Source: Roseateles asaccharophilus (GTDB lineage: Bacteria > Pseudomonadota > Gammaproteobacteria > Burkholderiales > Burkholderiaceae_C). Taken from it: 64,000 nucleotides of DNA. Shown piece after piece: positions 17,504-26,337 of this stretch. The stretch is from contig NZ_SNXE01000003.1 of the NCBI RefSeq assembly GCF_004362405.1, forward strand, positions 372,001 through 436,000. The letters run 5' to 3'. Numbering within the stretch: the first letter of the stretch is position 1; every line of letters starts with the position of its first letter. A model generated the notes under the pieces. The model saw nothing but the letters and a program-made list of their open reading frames with translations. It had not been told where the DNA came from and did not search any database. The position numbers were made by a program, and so were the translations under genes.

Positions 17504-18571
17504 TCAACTTGGCCAGACCTCGCCCAGCAGGCGCGCCCAGTTGCCACCCAGCACCTTGTCCACCGTGGCGGCGGCGTGACCGCGCTGGCGCAAGCGCTCC
17601 GCCAGGCGCTCGAATTGACTCGGGCCTGTGAGATCGGGCAGGAACAGGGCCACACCGGGTTCCTCACCGGGCGCGGCAATCCCCGCCGCCCGGCGCTGCT
17701 CGATGGCCTCGTTCACATAGTGCAGGTAGGTGGCCAGGTCGTCGACGGGCGTAATCGTTCCATCGGTGCCAATGCCGACATGGTCGGTGCCGGCCACATT
17801 CAAGGCGTGTTCGATGTGCCGCAGCCAGTCATCCGCATCCGGCTGACCGCCGGCACGGAGAAAGGGCATGGCATAGATACCAACCACGCCGCCACGGTCG
17901 GCCAGTCGACGCAGGTCCTCGTCCCACACATTGCGCGGGTTGTCGACCAGAGAACGACAGGCGCTGTGCGAGATGGCCAGCGGCTTGGCGCTGACCTCGA
18001 GCGCCGAGCGCAATGTGATCGCGCCGGCATGGCTCAGGTCAACCAGCACGCCACACTCGCTCATCACCCGTAGCGCCTCCCGACCAAAGGAGCTGAGCCC
18101 CACATCGTCCGCGCTGAGGCAGCCATGGCCCACGGCATTGGCGCCGTTGTAGGTCAGCTGCATGACACGCACGCCCAGCTGGGCGTAGCCCGAGATGGAC
18201 GACAGATCGCCGGCCAGCATGTCCGTGTTCTGGAAGCCCAGAATCACACCCGGCCTACCATGGCTGCAGGCGGCCGTCAGATCGCTCGCCGACGCGAGCA
18301 GCTGGACGTCTTCGCTGTGCGCGGCCAGGAAAGCGGCCCAGTCCTGCAGCTCCAAGTGCGTCTTTGCCACCGGGTCGCCAGGCCCCGCGACATGTCCCAC
18401 CGTGACGCAGACGGCCGACAGGCCCGAGCGAGCCAGATCCCCCAGCGCCCGCGTGTCGATGCGCCCGGTCGCCCCCGCGGGGATGCTTTTGAGATCGCCT
18501 CGCTTCGCCGCCTCAAGCGCCACATTCGGGTTGGCCAGGCTGGCCTGCATATTCACCATCAAGCGAGACAT
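17504..18571 (-). CDS. membrane dipeptidase-like protein (peptidase M19 family), altered metal site
   Basis: 355 residues with the M19 amidohydrolase barrel: VDLSHAG (His181), AISHSACRSLVDNPRN (His202) and VGIGTDG (Asp270). The usual N-terminal HxD motif is not seen, the bridging glutamate position reads GFQNTD (Gln114), and LTHN reads LTYN. It may belong to an M19 subgroup with another substrate, or bind one metal. The start at 18571 has AAAGGA nine bases upstream; longer starts lack one. No signal peptide. It sits between hisD and the toxin-antitoxin pair. Confidence 0.8.
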   Translation of the reverse strand: MSRLMVNMQASLANPNVALEAAKRGDLKSIPAGATGRIDTRALGDLARSGLSAVCVTVGHVAGPGDPVAKTHLELQDWAAFLAAHSEDVQLLASASDLTAACSHGRPGVILGFQNTDMLAGDLSSISGYAQLGVRVMQLTYNGANAVGHGCLSADDVGLSSFGREALRVMSECGVLVDLSHAGAITLRSALEVSAKPLAISHSACRSLVDNPRNVWDEDLRRLADRGGVVGIYAMPFLRAGGQPDADDWLRHIEHALNVAGTDHVGIGTDGTITPVDDLATYLHYVNEAIEQRRAAGIAAPGEEPGVALFLPDLTGPSQFERLAERLRQRGHAAATVDKVLGGNWARLLGEVWPS

Positions 18572-18625
18572 CGGTCGGTGTCCTTTCGTGCACTCATGGA
18601 GGCAGGCGATCCTGGCCACAGCCTT

Positions 18626-19945
18626 CTAGCGCCGCAGCCGCATCTCCGCCGCCCGCGCATGCCCCTGCAGCCCTTCGCCATAGGCCAGCTCGGCGGCGAT
18701 GGGCCCCAGCACCTGGGCGCCGGCCTCGCTGACCTCGATCAGGCTGCTGCGCTTCTGGAAGTCGTAGACGCCCAGGGGCGAGGAGAAGCGCGCGGTGCCC
18801 GAGGTGGGCAGCACATGGTTGGGGCCGGCGCAGTAGTCGCCCAGGCTTTCGCTGGTGTAGGCGCCCAGGAAGATGGCGCCGGCATGGCGCAAGAGGGGCT
18901 CCCAGCGATGCGGCTCGCGGCTGGACACCTCCAGATGCTCGGGCGCGATGCGGTTTGATATCGAGCAAGCCTCGTCCATGGAGCGGGTCTGGATCAGGGC
19001 GCCACGGCCCTCCAGCGAGGCACGGATCACCGCGGCGCGCGGCATGGTGGGCAGCAGGCGCTCGATGGATTCGCGCACGCGGGCGATGTAGTCAGCATCG
19101 GGGCAAAGCAGGAGGCTCTGCGCCAGCTCGTCATGCTCGGCCTGGCTGAAGAGGTCCATGGCCACCCAGTCCGGCGGGGTCGTGCCATCGGCCAGCACCA
19201 GGATCTCGCTGGGGCCGGCAATCATGTCGATGCCCACCTGGCCGAACACATGCTTCTTGGCGCTGGCCACATAGGCATTGCCCGGGCCGGTGATCTTGTC
19301 CACGCGCGGCACGGTGGCCGTGCCATAAGCCAGGGCCGCGACGGCCTGGGCGCCACCGATGGTGAAGGCGCGGTGCACGCCCGCCACATAGGCGGCGGCC
19401 AGCACCAGGGGGTTTTTCTCGCCACGCGGGGTGGGAACGACCATCACGATCTCGGGCACGCCGGCCACCTGGGCCGGGATGGCGTTCATCAGCACGCTGC
19501 TGGGATAGGCTGCCTTGCCGCCCGGCACATAGATGCCCACGCGGTCCAGCGGGGTCACCTTTTGCCCCAGCAGGGTGCCGTCCTCGTCGCGGTAGCTCCA
19601 GCTCTGGCCGCAGGCAGCCTTCTGCTTCTCGTGGTAGCTGCGCACCCGGGCGGCGGCGGCCTCCAGGGCCTGGCGCTGGGCCAGGGTGATGGCCTCGAAG
19701 GCCGCATTGAGTTCCTCGCGGGTGAGCTCCAGCGCGCCCAGCTGCTCGGCCGACACGCCGTCGAAGCGGGCCGTGTACTCCAGCACCGCGGCATCGCCGC
19801 GGGCACGCACATCGGCCAGGATCTCGGCCACGCGGGTCTCGATGGCGGCATCGGTCTCGGCAGACCAGTGCAGCACGCGCTGGAACTCGGCTTCGAACTC
19901 GGGGCTGGCGGTGCTCAGCTGGCGCAGATTGAGAGGGGTCGTCAT
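18626..19945 (-). CDS. hisD: histidinol dehydrogenase
   Basis: 439 residues, standard length. Family motifs: [24 protein letters not shown]-like [22 protein letters not shown], the zinc-site region [12 protein letters not shown], and [12 protein letters not shown]. It oxidises histidinol to histidine in two NAD-dependent steps. The ATG at 19945 lies seven bases after the hisG stop; an upstream in-frame start would add 10 residues overlapping hisG. Confidence 0.96.
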   Translation of the reverse strand: MTTPLNLRQLSTASPEFEAEFQRVLHWSAETDAAIETRVAEILADVRARGDAAVLEYTARFDGVSAEQLGALELTREELNAAFEAITLAQRQALEAAAARVRSYHEKQKAACGQSWSYRDEDGTLLGQKVTPLDRVGIYVPGGKAAYPSSVLMNAIPAQVAGVPEIVMVVPTPRGEKNPLVLAAAYVAGVHRAFTIGGAQAVAALAYGTATVPRVDKITGPGNAYVASAKKHVFGQVGIDMIAGPSEILVLADGTTPPDWVAMDLFSQAEHDELAQSLLLCPDADYIARVRESIERLLPTMPRAAVIRASLEGRGALIQTRSMDEACSISNRIAPEHLEVSSREPHRWEPLLRHAGAIFLGAYTSESLGDYCAGPNHVLPTSGTARFSSPLGVYDFQKRSSLIEVSEAGAQVLGPIAAELAYGEGLQGHARAAEMRLRR

Positions 19946-19952
19946 CGCGATC

Positions 19953-20591
19953 TCACTTCGGAATGGCGGTGGCAAAGGCGTCGATCAGCGCGCGCAGCGG
20001 CGCGCGCTTGAGCTTGAGCGAGGCCTGGTTGACCACCAGGCGGGAGGAGATGTCCATGATGCGCTCCACCTCCACCAGCTTGTTGGCGCGCAGGGTGCTG
20101 CCGGTGGAGACCAAGTCCACGATGGCATCGGCCAGGCCGGTCAGCGGCGCCAGCTCCATGGAGCCGTAGAGCTTGATCAGGTCCACGTGCACGCCCTTGT
20201 CGGCAAAGTGCTGGCGGGCAATCTGGGTGTACTTGGTGGCCACGCGCAGGCGCGAGCCCTGTTTGACGGCGCTCTCGTAGTCGAAGTCGGCGCGCACCGC
20301 CACGCTCATGCGGCATTTGGCGATGTTCAGGTCCAGGGGCTGGTACATGCCGGCCAGGCCATGCTCGATCAGCACATCACGGCCGGCCACGCCCAGGTCG
20401 GCACCGCCGTACTGCACATAGGTGGGCACGTCGGAGGCGCGCACCAGCACCACGCGCACATCCTCGCGGTTGGTGGGCAGGATGAGCTTGCGCGAGGTTT
20501 CGGGGTCTTCGAGCACCTCGATGCCGGCGGCCTTCAGCAGCGGCAGGGTTTCTTCGAAGATGCGGCCTTTGGACAGCGCCAGGGTGATCAT
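19953..20591 (-). CDS. hisG: ATP phosphoribosyltransferase, short form (HisG-S)
   Basis: 212 residues: starts [14 protein letters not shown] and contains [36 protein letters not shown] and the PRPP loop [14 protein letters not shown]. It lacks the C-terminal regulatory domain of long HisG, so it should need HisZ, which is not in the window. First committed step of histidine synthesis. The adjacent upstream interval has no murA gene, although murA often occupies that place in this order. Confidence 0.95.
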   Translation of the reverse strand: MITLALSKGRIFEETLPLLKAAGIEVLEDPETSRKLILPTNREDVRVVLVRASDVPTYVQYGGADLGVAGRDVLIEHGLAGMYQPLDLNIAKCRMSVAVRADFDYESAVKQGSRLRVATKYTQIARQHFADKGVHVDLIKLYGSMELAPLTGLADAIVDLVSTGSTLRANKLVEVERIMDISSRLVVNQASLKLKRAPLRALIDAFATAIPK

Positions 20592-20662
20592 GATTGCTTG
20601 TCGTCCTTCTGCTCGGGGGAGGAGGACGGCAGCGAGTCACCAGCAGGCGCGGCGCATCACCG

Positions 20663-20682
20663 CCATCCGCCTAGACGGATGG
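20663..20682 (-). other. hairpin downstream of bolA
   Basis: CCATCCG-CCTAGA-CGGATGG, a perfect seven-base stem. It lies just after the bolA stop on the minus strand and before hisG. There is no T-tract, so it may stabilise or weakly terminate the bolA transcript. Confidence 0.35.
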
Positions 20683-20687
20683 GGTGT

Positions 20688-20984
20688 TCAGGGATGGTGA
20701 TGGGCCGCCGGCGCGGTCGCGGCTTCGGCGGGAGAAGGCTGAGAGGACACCGTCCATTCGGCCGGCGTCAGGGTCTTCATGGACAGCGCGTGGATCTGCT
20801 CACGCATGCGGTCGCCCAGGGCCTGGTAGACCCGTTGATGACGGCGCACCCGGTTCAGCCCCTCGAACTCGGTGGAGACGATGGTGGCGAAGAAGTGCCG
20901 GCCGTCGCCTTCCACCTGCAGCTGCTCGCAGCGCAGGCCATCGGCAATGTATTGCTGGACTTCGGCGGGGGTGGGATCGGCCAT
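20688..20984 (-). CDS. BolA/IbaG family protein
   Basis: 98 residues. The family core is visible as CEQLQVEGDGRHFFATIVS, then FEGLNRVRRHQRVYQALGDRM and IHALSMKTLTPAEW; the invariant histidine is in RRHQRVY. BolA/IbaG proteins partner monothiol glutaredoxins in iron-sulfur and stress pathways. The C-terminus ends in an Ala/Pro/His-rich tail. A start 12 bases upstream (20996) is also possible. It clusters with the ABC-2 transporter genes, as in many Burkholderiales. Confidence 0.88.
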   Translation of the reverse strand: MADPTPAEVQQYIADGLRCEQLQVEGDGRHFFATIVSTEFEGLNRVRRHQRVYQALGDRMREQIHALSMKTLTPAEWTVSSQPSPAEAATAPAAHHHP

Positions 20985-21011
20985 GATGGTCGGCATTCTA
21001 GCGGCAGGTGT

Positions 21012-21782
21012 TTAGCCGCGGATTTTGTAGCCCCTGCGCAGCAGCTCCAGCGCGATGGCCGAGACCACCACAAAGGCCGTGCCCACGATGGCCAGGCTGA
21101 GCCAGGGCGAGACATCGCTGATGCCGAAGAAGCCCCGGCGGAAGCCGTCGATCATGTAGAAGAAGGGGTTCAGATGGCTGATGCCCTGCCAGAAGGGCGG
21201 CAGCGACTTGATGGAATAGAACACGCCCGACAAAAAGGTCATGGGCATGATGATGAAGTTCTGGAAGGCCGCCATCTGGTCGAACTTCTCGGCCCAGAGG
21301 CCGGCGATCAGGCCCAGGGCGCCCAGCATGCCCGCGCCCAGGGCCGCGAACACCAGGATCCACCACGGCTCGGCAAAGCTGGGCGGCGCAAACCACACCG
21401 TCACCAGGAACACGCCCGTGCCCACGGCCAGGCCGCGCACCACCGAGGCGCCCACATAGGCCATGAACCAGGCCCAGTGCGAGAGCGGCGTGACCAGCAG
21501 AAAGACCAGATTGCCGGTGATCTTGCTCTGGATCAGGCTGGACGAGCTGTTGGCAAAGCTGTTCTGCAGCACGCTCATCATCACCAGGCCCGGGATCAGG
21601 AAGCTGGTGTAGCCCACCGCGTCATAGACCTTCACGTGGTCTTCCAGCACATGGCCGAAGATCAGCAGATAGAGCACGGCGGTGAGCACCGGTGCGGCCA
21701 CGGTCTGGAAGCTCACCTTCCAGAAACGCAGCACTTCCTTGTAGAACAGCGTCCGAGCGCCCTGCAATTTGATGGCGCTCAT
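21012..21782 (-). CDS. ABC-2 type transporter permease (YadH family)
   Basis: 256 residues with six hydrophobic segments. Motifs KEVLRFWKV near the N-terminus, SFLIPGLVMMS and GVFYSIKSLP before the last helices are typical of the YadH/ABC-2 permease family. It overlaps the ATPase gene by four bases. The exported substrate is unknown for this family; lipid or polysaccharide export are possibilities only. Confidence 0.88.
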   Translation of the reverse strand: MSAIKLQGARTLFYKEVLRFWKVSFQTVAAPVLTAVLYLLIFGHVLEDHVKVYDAVGYTSFLIPGLVMMSVLQNSFANSSSSLIQSKITGNLVFLLVTPLSHWAWFMAYVGASVVRGLAVGTGVFLVTVWFAPPSFAEPWWILVFAALGAGMLGALGLIAGLWAEKFDQMAAFQNFIIMPMTFLSGVFYSIKSLPPFWQGISHLNPFFYMIDGFRRGFFGISDVSPWLSLAIVGTAFVVVSAIALELLRRGYKIRG

Positions 21783-22720
21783 GCACCCACTCCTTGTTCT
21801 GCGCCATTCATGATTTCCAGGAACACGTCTTCCAGATCGGCACGGCCAATCTCCAGGTCTTCCACCGGCACCTGGGCGGCGCGCAGGGTGGCCAGCATGG
21901 TCTCCACCTCGGCGGCGTCATGCGCCTTGATCTGCACGATGCGACCGGTCACGCGCGACTGCGCGGCCAGTGCCGGCGGCAGGGCCGCATCGGTCTTGAA
22001 GCGCAGCATGGTGGAGGCCCGGCCCGAGAGCAGGTCGCTGGTGCGGTCCAGCGCCACCACCCGGCCCAGCTTGAGCATGGCGATGCGGTGGCACAGGGCC
22101 TCGGCCTCTTCCAGATAGTGGGTGGTGAGCAGCACCGTGTGGCCCTCGCGGTTCAGGCGCGCGATAAAGGCCCACAGCGTCTGGCGCAGTTCCACATCCA
22201 CGCCCGCGGTCGGTTCGTCCAGCACGATGACCGGCGGCCGGTGCACCAGGGCCTGGGCCACCAGCACGCGGCGCTTCATACCGCCCGAGAGCTGGCGCAT
22301 ATTGGCTTTCGCCTTGTCGGCCAGGCCCAGGTTCTCCAGCAGCTCATCGATCCAGGCGCCATTGCCCTTGACGCCGAAATAGCCGCTCTGGATCTCCAGG
22401 GCCTCGCGCACGCTGAAGAAGGGATCGAACACCAGCTCCTGGGGCACGATGCCCAGGGCGCGGCGGGCGGCGGCATAGTCGGCCACCACATCGTGGCCCA
22501 TCACCTTGACGCTGCCGCCGCTGGCCTGGGACAGGCCGGCCAGGATGGAGATCAGGCTGGTCTTGCCCGCGCCATTGGGGCCCAGCAGACCGAAGAACTC
22601 GCCGGGCTGGATGTCGAAGGACACGCCGTCCAGGGCGCGCACCGAGCCGCCCCGGTAGGTCTTGCTGACGTTCTGGAAGGAGATGGCCGGCAGACCGGAC
22701 GCAGGTGTTGGCATGGGCAT
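21779..22720 (-). CDS. ABC transporter ATP-binding protein (YadG family)
   Basis: 313 residues. Walker A GLLGPNGAGKTSL (45-56), the signature LSGGMKRRV, Walker B VIVLDEPTAGVD and the switch histidine in LLTTHYLEEAE are intact. It pairs with the permease downstream. In related bacteria this pair sits upstream of bolA and the his operon, as here. Confidence 0.9.
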   Translation of the reverse strand: MPMPTPASGLPAISFQNVSKTYRGGSVRALDGVSFDIQPGEFFGLLGPNGAGKTSLISILAGLSQASGGSVKVMGHDVVADYAAARRALGIVPQELVFDPFFSVREALEIQSGYFGVKGNGAWIDELLENLGLADKAKANMRQLSGGMKRRVLVAQALVHRPPVIVLDEPTAGVDVELRQTLWAFIARLNREGHTVLLTTHYLEEAEALCHRIAMLKLGRVVALDRTSDLLSGRASTMLRFKTDAALPPALAAQSRVTGRIVQIKAHDAAEVETMLATLRAAQVPVEDLEIGRADLEDVFLEIMNGAEQGVGA

Positions 22721-22898
22721 GATGGCGGCGGATTGTAGGGAGGCCGACCACCGGCTGCCGAAGCAAGCCTTTTAGGCGCTGTTCGAGACGGCTCGCCATG
22801 ATCTGCCTCTTTCTTGCGCCAACACGCTTGAGGATGAGCACAGATCACAACAAAAAGACGGCTTCCGGCCTCCGCAGGCTGGGAAGCCCCGGCGCTTG

Positions 22899-23570
22899 AT
22901 GCCAGAATCGGCGCCCATGGTCGTCAAGAAACCGCGCCGTACCGCCGAGCGCATCCTCGAAGTCACGCTGGATCTGTTCAATCGCTTCGGCGAACCCAAT
23001 GTCTCGACCACGCTGATCTCGGCCGAGCTGAACATCAGCCCGGGCAATCTCTACTATCACTACCCGGCCAAGGACGAGCTGATCAATGCCCTGTTCGGGG
23101 CCTATGAGCGCGAGCTCAACCAGCTGCTGGGTGCCTCGGACAATGTGCGGCATGTGGAGGACGCTTGGCTTTTTCTGCACATGCTGATCGAGCTGGTCTG
23201 GAAGCACCGCTTCCTCTACCGCGACCTCAACGATCTGCTCAGCAAGAACCGCAAGCTGGAAACCCACTTCAAGGAACTGCTGGAGCGCAAGGGGCAGGCC
23301 ATGCGCGCCCTGCTCTCGGGCCTGCAGCTGGGCGGGGCCATCCCGCGCCTGGACCCGCGCGAGGCCGGCCCCCTGGCCGACTCCATGGTGGTCTTGCAGA
23401 GCTACTGGCTGAGCTATGAATATGTGCGCGACCCACGTCACGCCCTGGAACCCGACCGCGCCGGTGCTGCCCTGATGCGCGGTGCCTTCCATGTACTGAG
23501 CCTGCTGCTGCCCTATCTGGAGCCGGGTTCACGCGAGCATCTGCTGGGCCTGGCCGAGAAGTACCGCTAA
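22899..23570 (+). CDS. TetR-family transcriptional regulator
   Basis: About 223 residues. The N-terminal helix-turn-helix reads RILEVTLDLFNRFGEPNVSTTLISAE with the recognition helix in SPGNLYYHYPAKDELI. The C-terminal half is a TetR-type ligand domain without a recognisable specific class. Starts at 22896 (TTG), 22899 and 22917 are possible; the last is eight bases after a CAGAAT word and would be leaderless. It is divergent from the ABC transporter and 45 bases upstream of the TPR gene, either of which it might control. Confidence 0.85.
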   Translation: MPESAPMVVKKPRRTAERILEVTLDLFNRFGEPNVSTTLISAELNISPGNLYYHYPAKDELINALFGAYERELNQLLGASDNVRHVEDAWLFLHMLIELVWKHRFLYRDLNDLLSKNRKLETHFKELLERKGQAMRALLSGLQLGGAIPRLDPREAGPLADSMVVLQSYWLSYEYVRDPRHALEPDRAGAALMRGAFHVLSLLLPYLEPGSREHLLGLAEKYR

Positions 23571-23614
23571 GCCCAGATACCCCGCCCTCACGGCCCGACA
23601 AGGAGACTGACAGC

Positions 23615-24388
23615 ATGGCCAAGTGGACCGCCTTCCCCTACGACAACAGCGCCTTCCGCTACGACGCCGCCTCGCTGAAGAAGCACTGGGCCCGCCTGCA
23701 TGCCGGTGATGCCGAGCCCTGGCCCAAGGACACGGCGGTGCAGCAGGCCTGGATCCACTTTCATGCCGGCGAGTTCCAACAGGCGCACGAAGCCGGTCTG
23801 GCCGCCGGCTCGGCCGGCATCACCGTGGCCAACAAGGCCCAGGCCATCTACGCCAACTACCTGGAAAAGAAGGAAAAGACCAAGCTGGAGATGTTCCTGG
23901 CCGTGGCCGAGCGGGCCGAGGCCCAGCAGGCCGAGGAACCCAAGAACGCCAACGCCTGGTACTGGCAGGCCTATGCCATCGGCCGCTACGGTCAGGGCAT
24001 CAGCGTGGCCAAGGCCCTGGCCCAGGGTCTGGGCAGCAAGGTCAAGACCGCGCTGGAAACCACCATCCAGCTGGCACCCAAGCATGCAGACGCCCATATC
24101 GCCCTGGGCGCCTTCCATGCCGAGGTGATCGACAAGGTGGGCAAGCTGCTGGGCAAGACCCAGGGCGCCGACACCGCCACCGGCCTCAAGATGTTCGAGC
24201 AGGCGCTCAAGCTCAACCCGGGCAGCGCCATCGCCATGATCGAGCGCGCCAACGGCCTGGTCATGCTGGAGGGCGACAAGCGCCTCAAGGAAGCCGAGGC
24301 CCTGTATGCCGATGCCGCGGCCTGCCAGCCCATGGATGCCATGGAATACCTGGACGTGGAGCTGGCGCGGGAAGAGCTGGAAGAATAA
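23615..24388 (+). CDS. TPR-repeat protein of unknown function
   Basis: 257 residues, no signal peptide or membrane segment. Tetratricopeptide-like helices are visible in AWIHFHAGEFQQAHEAGLAA, ANAWYWQAYAIGRYGQG, ADAHIALGAFHAEV and the C-terminal FEQALKLNPGS...LKEAEALYADAAAC. It begins MAKWTAFPYDNSAFRYD, a conserved-looking segment before the repeats. AAGGAG precedes the ATG at good spacing. Likely a scaffold for protein-protein contacts; partner unknown. Confidence 0.75.
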   Translation: MAKWTAFPYDNSAFRYDAASLKKHWARLHAGDAEPWPKDTAVQQAWIHFHAGEFQQAHEAGLAAGSAGITVANKAQAIYANYLEKKEKTKLEMFLAVAERAEAQQAEEPKNANAWYWQAYAIGRYGQGISVAKALAQGLGSKVKTALETTIQLAPKHADAHIALGAFHAEVIDKVGKLLGKTQGADTATGLKMFEQALKLNPGSAIAMIERANGLVMLEGDKRLKEAEALYADAAACQPMDAMEYLDVELAREELEE

Positions 24389-24394
24389 AACGTA

Positions 24395-24430
24395 GTCGCC
24401 CGGCCCACCGGGCCGGGCTCGGTCAGTCCT
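24395..24430. repeat. 36-base direct repeat, copy 1, with hairpin
   Basis: Identical over 36 bases to 24475-24510. Each copy contains the hairpin CCCGGCCC-ACC-GGGCCGGG (here 24399-24417). This copy lies after the TPR gene stop in non-coding DNA. Confidence 0.85.
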
Positions 24431-24474
24431 GCCCCGGCCGCCCCATGCAGGACATGGGTCGGCGCTCGGACCGC

Positions 24475-24510
24475 GTCGCCCGGCCCACCGGGCCGGGCTC
24501 GGTCAGTCCT
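24475..24510. repeat. 36-base direct repeat, copy 2, overlapping the end of the WS/DGAT gene
   Basis: Second identical copy, 80 bases after the first. Its last eight bases hold the stop codon and final codons of the acyltransferase gene, so copy 1 looks like a duplicate of that gene's 3' end plus its terminator hairpin (24479-24497). Both hairpins lie between convergent genes and lack a T-tract. Confidence 0.85.
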
Positions 24511-25945
24511 CGCCCCAAGGCAGCATGAGGGTGAGGGTCAGCAGGGTGTTGAACTCGGGGGCAAAGCCACGCACCACGGCCGCCGGGTCGGGGCAGAGCT
24601 GGGCATCGGCAATCAGGCCGAACTGCACCTGGCCGGCATAGGTCAGCACCGAGACGCCCAGGCCGATATCGCCGGACTGGGGCACCCAGAACATCACCCG
24701 CTCCACGGTCGAGCCGCAGAACTTCAGCGGCTGGGCCGGACCCGGCACATTGGTCATCACCGCCGTGGCCTTGCGGGCAAAGACATTGAGCATGGCGTGC
24801 TGCACCGGCTTGATCAGCAGGCCGGCCACCGAGAGCAGGCCAAAGGCCAGCACCGGCTGGAAGCTGCCCTTGAGCTCCTGCATGCGCGCCTTGACCGCAT
24901 AGAGCCGCTCCACCGGATTGGCAATGCCGATGGGCAGCACCAGAGGCACCAGACCGAACTGGTTGCCCAGCTGGTGCGCCTTCTCCTGCGAGCGCAGATT
25001 CACGGGCACCATGACCCGGATCTCCTTGCCCGCGGGGTCCTCGCCCCGCTCGCTCAGATAGCGCCCCAGGGCGCCGGCCACGCAGGACAGCAGCACATCA
25101 TTGACCGAGGCGCCCAGGCCCTTGCCCACCGCCTTGACGGCATCCAGTGGCAGCAGCTCGGCCCAGGCCACCTGCTTGCGCTTGCCGGGCTTGCCCTTGA
25201 GCGAGGTGTGCGAGTCGTCGGGCATCAGGGCAAAGGCGGCGATATCGCTCACCGCCTGATAGCCCATGCGCGCCACCTCCAGGGATCCGTCCAGCGGGTC
25301 CGGCGGGTTCACCAGGGTCTGCAGTCCCAGGCCCGCGCCGGCGCCGGCCAGGCGTATGGCCTTGATGCTGGCATTGCTCAGGGGGCGCAGCAGGGCGTCG
25401 CTCAACCAGTCATGGTCGTCCTGGGGCTGCTGCTGGCGCCGCGGCGGCGCCTTGCCGCCGTCGGTGATGGACAACATCACCGAGATCAGGGCAATGCCAT
25501 CGGCAATGCAGTGATGGATGCGCACGATCAGGGCGCTGGCGCCGTCCTCGTAGTCCTCCACCAGCTGGATCTGCCACAGGGGATGCGCCGTATCCAGAGG
25601 CGTGGCGGCCAGCTCGCCCACCCGGGCCTGCAGCGCCGACTCGGCCGACTGCCCGCGCAGCGGCAGCAGGATCTCGGCCTGCACATGGCGGCCGATGTCG
25701 AAGTCCTCGTCCTCCACCCATTGCGCGCCCAGGGCGTCTTCCACCACCTTCTGGCGAAAGCGGGTGTACTGCAGCAAGCGCGCTTCCACCCGCTCGCGCA
25801 AGGCGGCCAGCGACAGGCGCGGCCGCATGACCCAGACCCCGACGATCATCATCAGATTGGCTTCGGTGTCCATGCGCAGCCAGGCGGTGTCCACCCGTGA
25901 CATGCGTTCGAGCTGTGCGGCCAAACCCGTCTCCTTGTTCTGCAT
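24503..25945 (-). CDS. wax ester synthase/diacylglycerol acyltransferase (WS/DGAT) family
   Basis: 480 residues. The acyltransferase motif HHCIADG is at 144-150; PLDTAHPLWQ, NDVLLSCVAGALGRYL, VPVNLRS and TNVPGPAQPL are further family motifs. Such enzymes join acyl-CoA with fatty alcohol or diacylglycerol to make storage neutral lipid at the inner face of the membrane. The start at 25945 gives the expected N-terminal LSRVDTAW-like region (MSRVDTAWLRM). It is divergent from an acyl-CoA-binding protein gene, its natural substrate carrier. Confidence 0.9.
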   Translation of the reverse strand: MQNKETGLAAQLERMSRVDTAWLRMDTEANLMMIVGVWVMRPRLSLAALRERVEARLLQYTRFRQKVVEDALGAQWVEDEDFDIGRHVQAEILLPLRGQSAESALQARVGELAATPLDTAHPLWQIQLVEDYEDGASALIVRIHHCIADGIALISVMLSITDGGKAPPRRQQQPQDDHDWLSDALLRPLSNASIKAIRLAGAGAGLGLQTLVNPPDPLDGSLEVARMGYQAVSDIAAFALMPDDSHTSLKGKPGKRKQVAWAELLPLDAVKAVGKGLGASVNDVLLSCVAGALGRYLSERGEDPAGKEIRVMVPVNLRSQEKAHQLGNQFGLVPLVLPIGIANPVERLYAVKARMQELKGSFQPVLAFGLLSVAGLLIKPVQHAMLNVFARKATAVMTNVPGPAQPLKFCGSTVERVMFWVPQSGDIGLGVSVLTYAGQVQFGLIADAQLCPDPAAVVRGFAPEFNTLLTLTLMLPWGED

Positions 25946-26042
25946 CTCGCGTGGTCTTCTAGAGTACCGTCCCCAGACAATGCTGGGTAACATCGCCGCC
26001 GTCCATACCGATCAACACCAAGCCCATCCCCCGGGAGACATG

Positions 26043-26294
26043 ATGAGCCTCAAGGACCAGTTCGAAGCCGCCGTTGCCGACTCCAAGAACCTGCCGGAGC
26101 GTCCGGACAATATGACCCTGCTGAAGATCTACGCGCTCTTCAAGCAGGCCAGCAGCGGCGATGTCGAGGGCTCGCGCCCGGGCTTCACCGATATGGTGGG
26201 CCGCGCCAAGTACGACGCCTGGGCCGGCCTCAAGGGCACCAGCAGCGAGGAGGCGATGCAGCAATACATCGACCTCATCGAGTCTCTGAAGTAA
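26043..26294 (+). CDS. acyl-CoA-binding protein (ACBP)
   Basis: 83 residues, the full single-domain size. LKDQFEAAVADSKNLPERPDNMTLLKIYALFKQASSGDV and KYDAWAGLKG are the acyl-CoA-binding signature. It sequesters long-chain acyl-CoA in the cytoplasm. Two consecutive ATG codons (26040, 26043) are possible; GGGAGA spacing favours the second. Sharing an upstream region with the WS/DGAT gene suggests joint use in lipid storage. Confidence 0.92.
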   Translation: MSLKDQFEAAVADSKNLPERPDNMTLLKIYALFKQASSGDVEGSRPGFTDMVGRAKYDAWAGLKGTSSEEAMQQYIDLIESLK

Positions 26295-26306
26295 TCAGCA
26301 CCCCAT

Positions 26307-26337
26307 CAAGGCGGGCGCTCAGCCCGCCTTGCTCTTC
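26307..26337 (+). terminator. hairpin between convergent ACBP and PHA-region genes
   Basis: CAAGGCGGG / CCCGCCTTG, a perfect nine-base stem (26307-26315 with 26323-26331), followed by the pyrimidine run CTCTTC on the plus strand. It starts 12 bases after the ACBP stop and spans the stop codon of the minus-strand gene. Confidence 0.6.
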
